Shown: in pieces, positions 8,935-16,493 of the stretch
Layout of the letters: each line of letters begins with the position of its first letter
How positions within the stretch are numbered: position 1 is the first letter of the stretch
Assembly: GCF_963677315.1 (NCBI RefSeq)
Contig: NZ_OY781940.1
Coordinates: 546,001-610,000 of the forward strand
DNA: 64,000 bases
Source: an uncultured Sphaerochaeta sp.
GTDB taxonomy: Bacteria; Spirochaetota; Spirochaetia; Sphaerochaetales; Sphaerochaetaceae
Reading direction: 5' to 3'
The notes under the pieces: generated by a model
The model's input: only the letters and a program-made list of their open reading frames with translations
Database searches by the model: none
Told to the model about the DNA's origin: nothing
Position numbers and translations under genes: made by a program

Positions 8935-9797
8935 TAGAGTTCAACCTCCCTTTTTGCTACGAAGTGATTGAGAGGGAAAATGATGAAAGAGATTGAAATA
9001 AACAGGATTACGCTTCCTGCTGTAGCCAACCCATACATTCCTTGCCCGAATAGTCTATATACTACCAAGCCCAGAACTTCAGTTGAAAATCCTGGACCTC
9101 CCTCAGTCATGGTGAGGATCAATTCATAACTCTTCAAACCGCCGATCAATGACAGGGTTAGTACTGTGTTGATCGAAGAAATAATCATCGGCAATGTGAT
9201 AAATCTAAAGGTCTGCACCCTGCTCGCTCCGTCAATCTTTGCCGCTTCATAATAGTCAGGGGAGATAGCTCGTAACCCTGCGATATAGATAACAGTGGTA
9301 ACACCAATCCCTTTCCAGAAATCAACCAAGATAACTGAGAACAACGCTATATCTGGATTAATCAACCAACGTACCTTACTGATTCCAAAGAATGCCAACC
9401 CTTGGTTGATAATACCCGAGGGGTGCATCAAGCTGGAAAAGGCAATACCTACTACGACAAAGCCGAGAAGTGTTGGAAAATATATGATACTTTTCAAATA
9501 GCCCGAAGTCTTCAACTTCCCGCAGAGGCCAGCCGCTATAAATAGACCAAAGATTACTTTCGATAGACTTGTAGAAAACGCGTAGATAAACGTATTTCCC
9601 AAAGCTGTACGCAAATTAGTTTGAGAGAAAAAAGTCTTGAAGTTTTCCAAACCGATGAACGTTGTGCTGATTAAGTTCCACCGTGTCAAAGAAAAATAAA
9701 ATGACAAGAAGGTTGGCAAGCCAAAGATAATTAGATAGATAAGCAAACCAGGCATTACCATCCAATATTTGTATACATGTTTTTCATAACTATTCAT
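8934..9797 (-). CDS. Carbohydrate ABC transporter permease (CUT1, MalF-like)
   Basis: A 287-residue permease that pairs with the MalG-like partner. It has a hydrophobic N-terminal segment (YWMVMPGLLIYLIIFGLP), about six membrane spans and the EAA loop SPDYYEAAKIDGASRVQTFRFITLPM. The motif MTEGGPGFSTEVLGLVVYR is typical of CUT1 MalF proteins. It is separated from the binding-protein gene by 86 bp holding a stem-loop, and overlaps the next permease by one base. Confidence 0.93.
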   Translation of the reverse strand: MNSYEKHVYKYWMVMPGLLIYLIIFGLPTFLSFYFSLTRWNLISTTFIGLENFKTFFSQTNLRTALGNTFIYAFSTSLSKVIFGLFIAAGLCGKLKTSGYLKSIIYFPTLLGFVVVGIAFSSLMHPSGIINQGLAFFGISKVRWLINPDIALFSVILVDFWKGIGVTTVIYIAGLRAISPDYYEAAKIDGASRVQTFRFITLPMIISSINTVLTLSLIGGLKSYELILTMTEGGPGFSTEVLGLVVYRLFGQGMYGLATAGSVILFISISFIIFPLNHFVAKREVEL

Positions 9798-9831
9798 GAT
9801 AATTTACCGGCCTAATGATAGATTAATAAAG

Positions 9832-9866
9832 AAAAACCCAAGGCGAAACACACGTTTCGCCTTAGG
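9832..9866 (-). terminator. Intercistronic stem-loop with T tract after the binding-protein gene
   Basis: Arms 9837-9848 and 9855-9866 pair with one mismatch around a 6-base loop; read on the minus strand it is followed by five T. It probably causes partial termination or stabilises the binding-protein message, setting a high ratio of binding protein to permease. Confidence 0.75.
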
Positions 9867-9883
9867 TTTAGAAATGCTGTTGC

Positions 9884-11194
9884 TTACCAGTTAGAAAGAC
9901 CAAGCTGCTTAGCGGAGATTGCGTTGTCTTTGTCAATCTCTCGGGCTGCTACCTCAGGGGTAATCATTCCAGCTGCAACCTGACTGGTGTAAGTTGCCTG
10001 GTTGATACCCTTGATGGGACTATAGTATTCCATGACTGGAATGGAAGCTTTCTCTACCCATGCCTGTGCTTCAGCCAATGAAGGATAAATATCTTCTGGG
10101 AACTCCACACCATTGAGCATGAAGGCACCGGTGGGCTTCTGAACAGAAAGATATGCCTGTACAGCTTCATTTGTGGTCATGAATTCAAGGAACAACAATG
10201 CCAATTCAGGATTTGTTGCATTCTTGTTTGCCAAGTATGCCATTGGCATCCAAGTGGCGACACCACGTACATTGGGGTCTTTATCCGGAAGTGGGAAGAA
10301 TCCCATATCCTGAATCGCATCGGGAACCAATATCTCCATGGTTGAGAGAATATTTGTTCTGATGATTGACATGGCTGCTGTGCCGTCCCCAAGCATCATT
10401 GCAACATCCTCAACTGATGTAGCCAATGCATCCTCATTCAGATAGTCATTCACTGCAAGGTCATACATTTTCTGAAGACCTCCAACAAATGTCTTGGAGT
10501 CTGAAAGCCTGATTTCATTCCGTGTGTACTTTGCTGCAAATTCAGGATCTTCCTGGGCAACATAGTAGTAGTTCATCAAGAACGGAACTTGGGTGAGGCT
10601 TGTCTTTGAGTTTGGAGCCGCAACCGGAGCAATTCCTGCTTTCTTGATTACTGCACAAGTGTCCAAGAACTCATTCCATGTCAATGGAACATCAAGCCCC
10701 AAATCTTCAAAGATTCTCTTATTGTAGAAAACACCTGCAACGTTGGATGGAGCCAAGGGCACGCCATACACAGCACCATCAATGGTAGCAGCTTCTTTAA
10801 AGTTAGCATCAAGATTGCCAATCCATGGCTGATCCTTGATGTCAATTACATTTTCAGCAGGATAACTCTCATAGAGTTTTGCACCTACAGAACTTGCAAA
10901 GATATCTGGCAAGGACTTTGTAGCAACACGTGTTCTCCTGAGGTTTTCTCCTGCATCACCACTGGGAACGACCTCTACTTCAATTTTTACGCCGTACTTT
11001 TCTTCAAAAGCCTTGTGCTGGGCTCTTGCTGCCTCAAATTCACCTTCTTTGTTAGTCATCATCATGGTAAGAGTCTGACCCGCAAATTTGCTCTTGCCTT
11101 CAGTAGGGACAGCAACCTCCTGCTTCCCTGCTGCAAAAATGTTCAAAGGCAATACAACAAGTACCAATAATAACAGAACAATACCTTTTCTCAT
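9884..11194 (-). CDS. Extracellular solute-binding protein of the rhamnoside importer
   Basis: A 436-residue family 1 solute-binding protein. The signal (GIVLLLLVLVVLPLNIFAAG) ends in AAGKQE, a spirochaete-style junction. Typical CUT1 features include FEEKYGVKIEVEVVPSG, LPDIFASS, YGVPLAPSNVAGVFYNKRIFEDLGLDVPLTWNEF split over residues 140-180, and a C-terminal VAAGMITPEVAAREID. It leads the operon and has a good ribosome site (AAAGGAG). Its position ahead of a GH106 enzyme suggests it captures rhamnose-containing glycosides. Confidence 0.92.
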   Translation of the reverse strand: MRKGIVLLLLVLVVLPLNIFAAGKQEVAVPTEGKSKFAGQTLTMMMTNKEGEFEAARAQHKAFEEKYGVKIEVEVVPSGDAGENLRRTRVATKSLPDIFASSVGAKLYESYPAENVIDIKDQPWIGNLDANFKEAATIDGAVYGVPLAPSNVAGVFYNKRIFEDLGLDVPLTWNEFLDTCAVIKKAGIAPVAAPNSKTSLTQVPFLMNYYYVAQEDPEFAAKYTRNEIRLSDSKTFVGGLQKMYDLAVNDYLNEDALATSVEDVAMMLGDGTAAMSIIRTNILSTMEILVPDAIQDMGFFPLPDKDPNVRGVATWMPMAYLANKNATNPELALLFLEFMTTNEAVQAYLSVQKPTGAFMLNGVEFPEDIYPSLAEAQAWVEKASIPVMEYYSPIKGINQATYTSQVAAGMITPEVAAREIDKDNAISAKQLGLSNW

Positions 11195-11210
11195 TCCTTT
11201 CTCCTTTTGT

Positions 11211-11224
11211 TCCGGAAATCCGGA
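11211..11224 (-). other. Leader hairpin upstream of the binding-protein gene
   Basis: Two copies of the palindrome TCCGGA separated by AA lie directly in front of the ribosome site. They can fold into a small hairpin, as at the other two binding-protein leaders in this window. Confidence 0.45.
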
Positions 11225-11496
11225 TATATTTCAATTCCTGTATTTCAGGAATTTTACACTTCTAACAATATGTAGCAAATCACCTCCTCAAAATATATCT
11301 TTATATCAAATTGAAATCAAATCTAATTCCTCATAGTGTCATATGTAAATTATGTAATTATGTTCACAATTTTGTTGCTAGGTATTACATTTAGAAAATA
11401 CATTTCAAATATCTATAAATATTTTATATTTTCTGGATATAACATCAATTCTTTTCTAATGAAAGTCTGACACATTTACAAATAAGCGCAATAACG

Positions 11497-11528
11497 TAAT
11501 TGTCAATTTTTAGCACTATTTTGCCATA
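11497..11528 (-). promoter_or_regulatory. RhaS-like activator box, copy 2 (rhamnoside importer and rhamnosidase operon)
   Basis: Read on the minus strand: GCAAAATAGTGCTA, then TTGACAATTA. It aligns without gaps to copies 1 and 3, and the 31-base distance to a CTTTCAT sequence at the -10 position is the same. It also shares GTTATTGC and GTGTCA with copy 1 downstream of the box. It is the most diverged of the three copies. Confidence 0.7.
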
Positions 11529-11727
11529 TTCATAATTATTTGCAAAACAAAAGCCAAAAAAAAGGATTCTGTAAGTATCTCGTAATGCATCGAAAACCTA
11601 AAATCAGGGGACTCTTCTCAGCCTAATGACTTTTCGCATAGAAAACAGAAATGCCTATAAGTCACGCAGCCGGATATAGGATTTTTCATTGTAATAGATT
11701 GATAGAGAACAGAAATGAAGAGTCAGA

Positions 11728-12669
11728 CTAGCTCCTCTTCTTTCCAAACAGCACTCCCCCCAGCAACCCTACGAATGTCTGCTGGAAGAGTATTCCCAAA
11801 ATGACAGGAAGGGCTGCAAGAGGAGAAAAATAGGTAGTAGCAAGCACCAAAGCTGCACTGATATTCCTCATTCCTCCGGTGAACGTCATACTGACAAGGC
11901 TGGGACGATCCACCTTCAGGACATATCTGGCGAGTACATAGACAAGGAGGAACCCCAAGGCAATGACAAAGAGGTTCATCAGGATAAGTGGAACATAGAT
12001 CCAGGAAAATGAGAGAGAACCAGAGAGAGCTCCAACATGGATTATTACCACAAAAATAAGCAGAAGCTTGGTAAAAGGACTGAGATAGAGCACGGCTTCC
12101 TTTGCAACCTTGGGCATGGTTTGGGTAACCAACATCCCCACAAGGGATGGAAGGACGATCATCACCAACAAGCTGGTCATGATCCCTCCTTGGTCGATTG
12201 CCACTGTCGTATTGGAAAGCAGCCTGATCGTCAGGGGTGTCAGGATGGGAGAAAGCAAGGTATCAAGAATGATGAGTGAAAGGGCAAGGGCGGCGTCTCC
12301 CTCATAAATGGTTGACCAGATAAAGGCGGTCACTGCAATCGGAATCGAAGAGAGCAACACAAAACCGGTGACAATATCAGGGTGTGTGGGAAATATCACT
12401 CGTCCAATGAGTGCGACAAAAACCGGCAGCACTATATGCGCACTGAAGAGCACAAGCAGCACAGAGGTCATTCGACGTGCGATCTGGGCAAACTGACGAT
12501 AGCTTACCCCCAAGGCTCCTACAAAGGTAATGAATGCGAAAAAATAGGTTCCAAGAAAACGGAAGGAATCCAAACGATGACCAAGCAGCAAGCCGAGCAC
12601 CACACCAATTGGTGTAACGAACGGCATCACCGCATTAAAACGCTTGTTTATATCCTGCAGTGATGCCAT
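11728..12669 (-). CDS. BASS-family (bile acid:sodium symporter-like) transporter
   Basis: A 313-residue membrane protein with about nine to ten hydrophobic segments of the SBF/BASS superfamily. The stretch VSMTFTGGMRNISAALVLATTYFSPLAALPVI matches the conserved crossover region of this fold. It is the last gene of the rhaA operon, starting 5 bases after the aldolase gene. A role in moving a rhamnose-pathway compound (rhamnose, lactaldehyde, lactate or propanediol) is inferred from position only; BASS proteins transport many organic anions and a bile acid is unlikely here. Confidence 0.75.
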   Translation of the reverse strand: MASLQDINKRFNAVMPFVTPIGVVLGLLLGHRLDSFRFLGTYFFAFITFVGALGVSYRQFAQIARRMTSVLLVLFSAHIVLPVFVALIGRVIFPTHPDIVTGFVLLSSIPIAVTAFIWSTIYEGDAALALSLIILDTLLSPILTPLTIRLLSNTTVAIDQGGIMTSLLVMIVLPSLVGMLVTQTMPKVAKEAVLYLSPFTKLLLIFVVIIHVGALSGSLSFSWIYVPLILMNLFVIALGFLLVYVLARYVLKVDRPSLVSMTFTGGMRNISAALVLATTYFSPLAALPVILGILFQQTFVGLLGGVLFGKKRS

Positions 12670-12674
12670 CTTAC

Positions 12675-13754
12675 CTACTTTGATGCAACTGAAGACCGAT
12701 ATTTCTCCACTTCCCAGTTTCTGATGAAATCAATCATTGCATCATCCATGAAACGGGGCCCTCCAAAACTCTCGGTATATACTGCAATTGATACAGTATC
12801 CAAAAAGAGTGGCATCGGCTTCTCTCCCAGGGAGAATACCCCTAGGTTCTGTATGCAGACAATCTTTGGACTCACGCCGTGTTCGGCCTCATACTGTTTA
12901 AAAGCAGAAACTACATCCTGCCCCTCTTCAACCCAGAGTGGCTTGAAACCGGCATAGACAATATGGTCAGGGGTAAAGGAGGAAGCAACTGCCTGGAAAT
13001 GGTTCTCATTCTGCAGGTAGTGCGCAAACTCCTTATTCCACGAGAAAAGAACTGGTTCTTTAGTAAGACCCCCAAGCTCTTTTTTGACTGATTCAACGCG
13101 GGAAGAGTCTGCCTCCAGAGAAGAAAAATCAGGCTTTCTTACCAACTGGGAGGAAATTTTTCCCATCAAGGAGTTGTAGAGGCTTTCTATCTCCTCCAAA
13201 CTCTGCCCACCGGCAAAAATACCATGGTTCTGCAGGAAAATCAGAGAGCTGACGGTCCCAGTTTCCTTTTTTTGATCGGCCATCCTGGAGCGAACAATAT
13301 CTGCAAGGATGAATCCAGGCTTCACCAATTCAATCCAGAGTGCTTCAGGGAAAAGCCTGGCAACAGCCTTCTCTCCTTCTTGCGCACAGGTAAGACCATT
13401 CACCATGGCAGGGTGAAGGTGGATGACATAAGGAAAGGGGAGCAATGCATGGAGCAAGGCCTCAACAGAAGGCCGTGCTGTCTCTCCTTCGAGGCGACAA
13501 TCCATCATATCCTTGAGGACTTCATCCTCTCTCTGCTCGTCATCATTGCTGTACTGTTTTCCCCAGATACTCTCAAGCTTCCTCAGATCCATCTTGACAA
13601 AACCCGATTCATCAATGGTTCCCAAGGCATGGCCACTAGCCTTTACATAGAGGATGTTCCCCTCTTTATAGGAGGTGTTTCCACCTCCCAATAATACGTA
13701 AGAAGGGTCCGAACCATACCGCTTGGAGTGGGCAATCAGGGATGCAAAACTCAT
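12675..13754 (-). CDS. Class II aldolase, likely rhamnulose-1-phosphate aldolase
   Basis: A 359-residue class II aldolase/adducin-family protein resembling the aldolase half of the bifunctional RhaD/RhaE-type aldolase-lactaldehyde dehydrogenase (B. subtilis YuxG-like). Visible are VLLGGGNTSYKEGNILYVKASG at residues 20-45 (substrate-binding loop), HLHPAMVNGLT with the zinc histidines, and FLQNHGIFAGGQS with the third histidine. The short-chain dehydrogenase half of the fused enzyme is absent. It should split L-rhamnulose-1-phosphate into DHAP and L-lactaldehyde. It overlaps the rhaA stop by 4 bases. Fuculose-1-phosphate could be a second substrate. Confidence 0.82.
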   Translation of the reverse strand: MSFASLIAHSKRYGSDPSYVLLGGGNTSYKEGNILYVKASGHALGTIDESGFVKMDLRKLESIWGKQYSNDDEQREDEVLKDMMDCRLEGETARPSVEALLHALLPFPYVIHLHPAMVNGLTCAQEGEKAVARLFPEALWIELVKPGFILADIVRSRMADQKKETGTVSSLIFLQNHGIFAGGQSLEEIESLYNSLMGKISSQLVRKPDFSSLEADSSRVESVKKELGGLTKEPVLFSWNKEFAHYLQNENHFQAVASSFTPDHIVYAGFKPLWVEEGQDVVSAFKQYEAEHGVSPKIVCIQNLGVFSLGEKPMPLFLDTVSIAVYTESFGGPRFMDDAMIDFIRNWEVEKYRSSVASK

Positions 13755-15001
13755 GAACGCTCCTCCAGGACTTCCTTCTCATAGGAACTTACCAACTCAA
13801 TGAGTTCACTCTCCAGTGGAGTGTTGGTTCTTTTGCAGTACTCATCCCAGATGGCACCAAAGGGGAGAACGCTCTGCTGTTCAAGCAACGCCATGGTTGC
13901 ATAGCCATTTCCTGACTCTTCATACTCAATAAGTTGATCAATCGGCTCAAGCATTGCAAAGAGCAAGGCCTTGCGCATTGCCCTGATACCGGTAACCCAT
14001 GCGCCAATACGGTTGATTGATGCATCGAAAAAATCCAGGCCAATGTGGGAGGCTTCCAGTTTCCCGCTTCTCACCAGCTCCTCTGCCACCATCTTGATCT
14101 TGTCATTGAACAGAACCACATGGTCACTATCCCAATGCATGGGACGACTGACGTGCAAGAGAATCTCATCATCAAAGAGGAGAATGGCGGAAAGTTTATC
14201 TGAGATATCTTCCTCTGTGTGGAAGTGTCCCATATCAATGCAGAGCATCTTATTGTTTCGTGCTGCATAGTTCATATAGAACTCATGGGAACCAACTACA
14301 AAGGCTTCACTTCCGATGCCAAAGAGTTTGGTCTCCAGAGCGTCACGCATAAATTCGCTGGGATATTCGGTCTCAAAAATCTCATCAAGGCTCTCCTTGA
14401 GAATGGCACGATACCCGAACTTATCAACAGTGAGGTTCTTTGCACCATCAGGAACCCAAGTGTCGAGGATACAGGGACTCCCCTGTTGCTCACCAATCCA
14501 TGCAGCTATTTTTCTACAACGTTTTGCGTGCTCGATCCAGAACCTACGGATTCTCTCATCCTTGCTTGCCAAGGTATAGCCATCATCAGCCATTGGATGG
14601 CTGAAGAAGGTTCCATTGAAGTCCAGAGGGATACCCATCTTCTTGCCCCAATCAAGCCAACCTTGATAGTGCTTCTCCTCAATCTGGTCACGGTCAACAA
14701 AGGTGGAACCAAACTCTCCATAGCTGGCATGCAGGTTCAGCCTATGACTTCCACCAACCAGGGAGAAGACCTGCTCAAGATCCTGACGCAACTGTTCGAC
14801 AGTCTTTGCTTTGCCGGGATAGTTCCCTGTGGTTTGGATTCCTCCACCAGCCAGTTCGGCATCGGGACGCTCGAAACCGCCAACATCATCGCCCTGCCAA
14901 CAGTGGACAGAGATGGGAACGTCAGACAATTGATCAAGGACAGAGTCGGTATCGACACCATAGTTCGCATATATTTTCTTGGCTTCTTCATAGTAAGACA
15001 T
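13751..15001 (-). CDS. rhaA: L-rhamnose isomerase
   Basis: A 416-residue protein closely similar to E. coli RhaA (419 residues) over its whole length. It converts L-rhamnose to L-rhamnulose with a divalent metal. Signature regions are VHCWQGDDVGGFE, GGIQTTGNYPGKA, LNLHASYGE, the metal-ligand stretches CIDMGHFH and HVSRPMHWDSDHV, and GLDFFDASINRIGAW. I place the start at 15001 (MSYYEEAKK) because AGGAGGG lies 5 bases upstream; a start 15 bases further upstream would use the ribosome site itself as codons. It is the first gene of an operon with the aldolase and BASS transporter, driven from RhaS-like box copy 3. Confidence 0.96.
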   Translation of the reverse strand: MSYYEEAKKIYANYGVDTDSVLDQLSDVPISVHCWQGDDVGGFERPDAELAGGGIQTTGNYPGKAKTVEQLRQDLEQVFSLVGGSHRLNLHASYGEFGSTFVDRDQIEEKHYQGWLDWGKKMGIPLDFNGTFFSHPMADDGYTLASKDERIRRFWIEHAKRCRKIAAWIGEQQGSPCILDTWVPDGAKNLTVDKFGYRAILKESLDEIFETEYPSEFMRDALETKLFGIGSEAFVVGSHEFYMNYAARNNKMLCIDMGHFHTEEDISDKLSAILLFDDEILLHVSRPMHWDSDHVVLFNDKIKMVAEELVRSGKLEASHIGLDFFDASINRIGAWVTGIRAMRKALLFAMLEPIDQLIEYEESGNGYATMALLEQQSVLPFGAIWDEYCKRTNTPLESELIELVSSYEKEVLEERS

Positions 15002-15063
15002 GACAGCCCTCCTCATACGAAAGTATTTACTCTAATAGTTTGCCATCATTTGCATTTTTTACC

Positions 15064-15092
15064 TTGACAGAATAGTCAAATTCTAGCACGAT
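15064..15092 (+). promoter_or_regulatory. Putative promoter of the AraC-type activator gene
   Basis: TTGACA at 15064-15069, a 17-base spacer, then CACGAT at 15087-15092. The CACGAT ends 6 bases before the ATG at 15099, which would give a nearly leaderless transcript. The hexamers are seen; promoter use is inferred and the -10 match is only partial. Confidence 0.4.
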
Positions 15093-15101
15093 TTTATCAT
15101 G
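15070..15101 (-). promoter_or_regulatory. RhaS-like activator box, copy 3 (rhaA operon and the activator gene)
   Basis: On the minus strand the first 18 bases (CATGATAAAATCGTGCTA) equal copy 1, followed by TTTGACTATTC. Thirty-one bases further on is CTATTAG, the likely -10 of the rhaA operon. On the plus strand the box covers the putative promoter and the ATG (15099-15101) of the activator gene, so one bound regulator could switch both directions. Confidence 0.8.
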
Positions 15102-15968
15102 TCTAGTTTTACTCTGCACGAAACCATGTTCTTCAAGGAAAACAGCCTTCCTGTGAAGGTGTTACTCCGTGACCCCGAGATTCCTTTCTCATTGCATGGA
15201 CATGATTTCTATGAAATCGTGGTGGTGGTATCAGGGAAAGGCTTCCACCTCTTGCAACAGGACAAGCGACAGTTGCAGGAAGGCATGGTGTTCTGTATTC
15301 GCCCGGGAACCATCCACGGATATGCAGATATCGAGAATCTGGTCCTCTACAATCTACTTATTGGAAAGAAGGCCTTTTCAGTGCTCTATCCCGAGGTCAA
15401 GGACGTGGCTGGGTTTCCTGAGACATTCATGCAAGAAGAAGGGGACGTCCCACTGGTTCGGCTCAACTCACACCAACACGCTGAGATTGTAGCCCTGGTA
15501 AGCGCAGTCAAGGAGGAGTCGGAGCAACAGGACTACAGCAAGGGATCGACCTCAATGACCTACTCCAAATTGCTCCAATTTCTCATCCTGGTAAGCAGGT
15601 TCCACAGTGCTCGACGAGGTTCTGCTTTCCAGAATGATCAACGTCTCGAGAAAGTCATCATCTATATGGAGCAGAATATTGACCGAAGCATTCCCTTGAA
15701 CGAGCTCGTTGAGGTCTCGAACATGAGTGCAAGCACACTCAACCGACAGTTCAAGCTATCAACGGGTTGGTCTCCAGTCGATTTCCATATCCATAGACGT
15801 ATTGCCTATGCTTCAAACCTGCTTCTGACCACTGACCTGAGCATTGAAAGAATCAGTGAAAAAACCGGATTTTCAGATGCAAATTACTTCGCACGCCAGT
15901 TCAGGAGTCATATGCAGATGAGTCCACGGCAGTATAAACAGCTGTGGACCACCCCAAAAGAAGATTAG
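15099..15968 (+). CDS. AraC-family activator, RhaS-like
   Basis: A 289-residue regulator: an N-terminal cupin-type sugar-sensing domain (HGHDFYEIVVVVSGKGFHLL, about residues 33-52) and a C-terminal double helix-turn-helix (IPLNELVEVSNMSASTLNRQF and ISEKTGFSDANYFARQFR). The start and sensing region resemble E. coli RhaS (LHETMFF here, LHSVDFF there), supporting the ATG at 15099 although no ribosome site precedes it. It is divergent from rhaA and probably activates all three operons carrying the 32-bp box when rhamnose is present. It converges on fucU with a 4-base overlap. Confidence 0.85.
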   Translation: MSSFTLHETMFFKENSLPVKVLLRDPEIPFSLHGHDFYEIVVVVSGKGFHLLQQDKRQLQEGMVFCIRPGTIHGYADIENLVLYNLLIGKKAFSVLYPEVKDVAGFPETFMQEEGDVPLVRLNSHQHAEIVALVSAVKEESEQQDYSKGSTSMTYSKLLQFLILVSRFHSARRGSAFQNDQRLEKVIIYMEQNIDRSIPLNELVEVSNMSASTLNRQFKLSTGWSPVDFHIHRRIAYASNLLLTTDLSIERISEKTGFSDANYFARQFRSHMQMSPRQYKQLWTTPKED

Positions 15969-16390
15969 ACCACTACACCCTTCTTTAAAATGATGTTTGC
16001 GTACAGTGCTGTCTCTCCGGTAGCAACAATGGCATATGCCTTCTTACTCCGTTCATAAAAGGCAAAGCGTTCAAGACGGGTAAAGCCTTTAAATGCAGGA
16101 TCTCCGTCCTTGCAGGTACCCTCATAGATATCCCAGATAGGGGTTTCGACGGTGTCCCCAGGGGTTGTATCCATCAGGAACGCGTTCTCTGCATAGGTAT
16201 CAAGAGGGAACAGCTGCAAGATCGCTTTCAGCACCTCATCTGCCCCATGTCCATCCAAGCGGACCACCCGGTCATTCATGGATGCAGCAGGGAAATTTCC
16301 ATCTCCGATCACGATCTCATCGCCATGGCCCATTTCCATGAGAATCTTCAATAGTTCAGGGCTGAGGATTGAGGGAATTGTTTTCAACAT
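15965..16390 (-). CDS. fucU: L-fucose mutarotase (RbsD/FucU family)
   Basis: A 141-residue RbsD/FucU protein that interconverts the alpha and beta anomers of L-fucose (or a related sugar). Motifs include MGHGDEIVIGDGNFPA near the N-terminus with the catalytic-region histidine, and RFAFYERSKKAYAIVATGETALYANIILKKG at the C-terminus. The start MLKTIPSILSP at 16390 is chosen because AAGGAG precedes it; length then matches E. coli FucU (140). It is divergent from fucI, sharing a 100-bp regulatory region. Confidence 0.9.
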   Translation of the reverse strand: MLKTIPSILSPELLKILMEMGHGDEIVIGDGNFPAASMNDRVVRLDGHGADEVLKAILQLFPLDTYAENAFLMDTTPGDTVETPIWDIYEGTCKDGDPAFKGFTRLERFAFYERSKKAYAIVATGETALYANIILKKGVVV

Positions 16391-16451
16391 CGTTGACTCC
16401 TTATAAATTTTGGATTGCATTTGCTCGTTCTCTATGCAATACTATCCTTGA

Positions 16452-16465
16452 TGTAAACGATTACA
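16452..16465. promoter_or_regulatory. LacI-family-type operator between fucU and fucI
   Basis: TGTAAACGATTACA has 5-base inverted arms (TGTAA, TTACA) around a central CG, the usual form of LacI/CcpA-family operators. It lies 29 bases before the fucI ATG and between the two divergent fuc genes. The regulator is not in this window. Confidence 0.55.
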
Positions 16466-16493
16466 TTTGTAATTATATACCAAGGGGGATACT

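Larger units (their letters stand above)
11195..11727. other. 533-bp intergenic region: promoter of the rhamnoside operon
   Basis: AT-rich region between two minus-strand operons. It contains leader hairpins at 11211-11224 and around 11232-11249 (AATTCCTG pairing with CAGGAATT), the RhaS-like box at 11497-11528, and a 17-bp imperfect direct repeat (11637-11653 and 11701-11717). Arms CCTATA and TATAGG near 11653-11680 could pair, but the T-rich side points the wrong way for the upstream operon. No gene is visible. Confidence 0.6.

Noticed and set aside
11653..11690. CCTATA/TATAGG stem as terminator of the rhaA operon
   Set aside because: Loop is long and the T-rich side is on the plus strand, the wrong direction for the minus-strand operon.
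14219..15067. Long open frame on the plus strand opposite rhaA
   Set aside because: It is the antisense of a clearly conserved rhamnose isomerase, has no ribosome site and its translation shows no family features.
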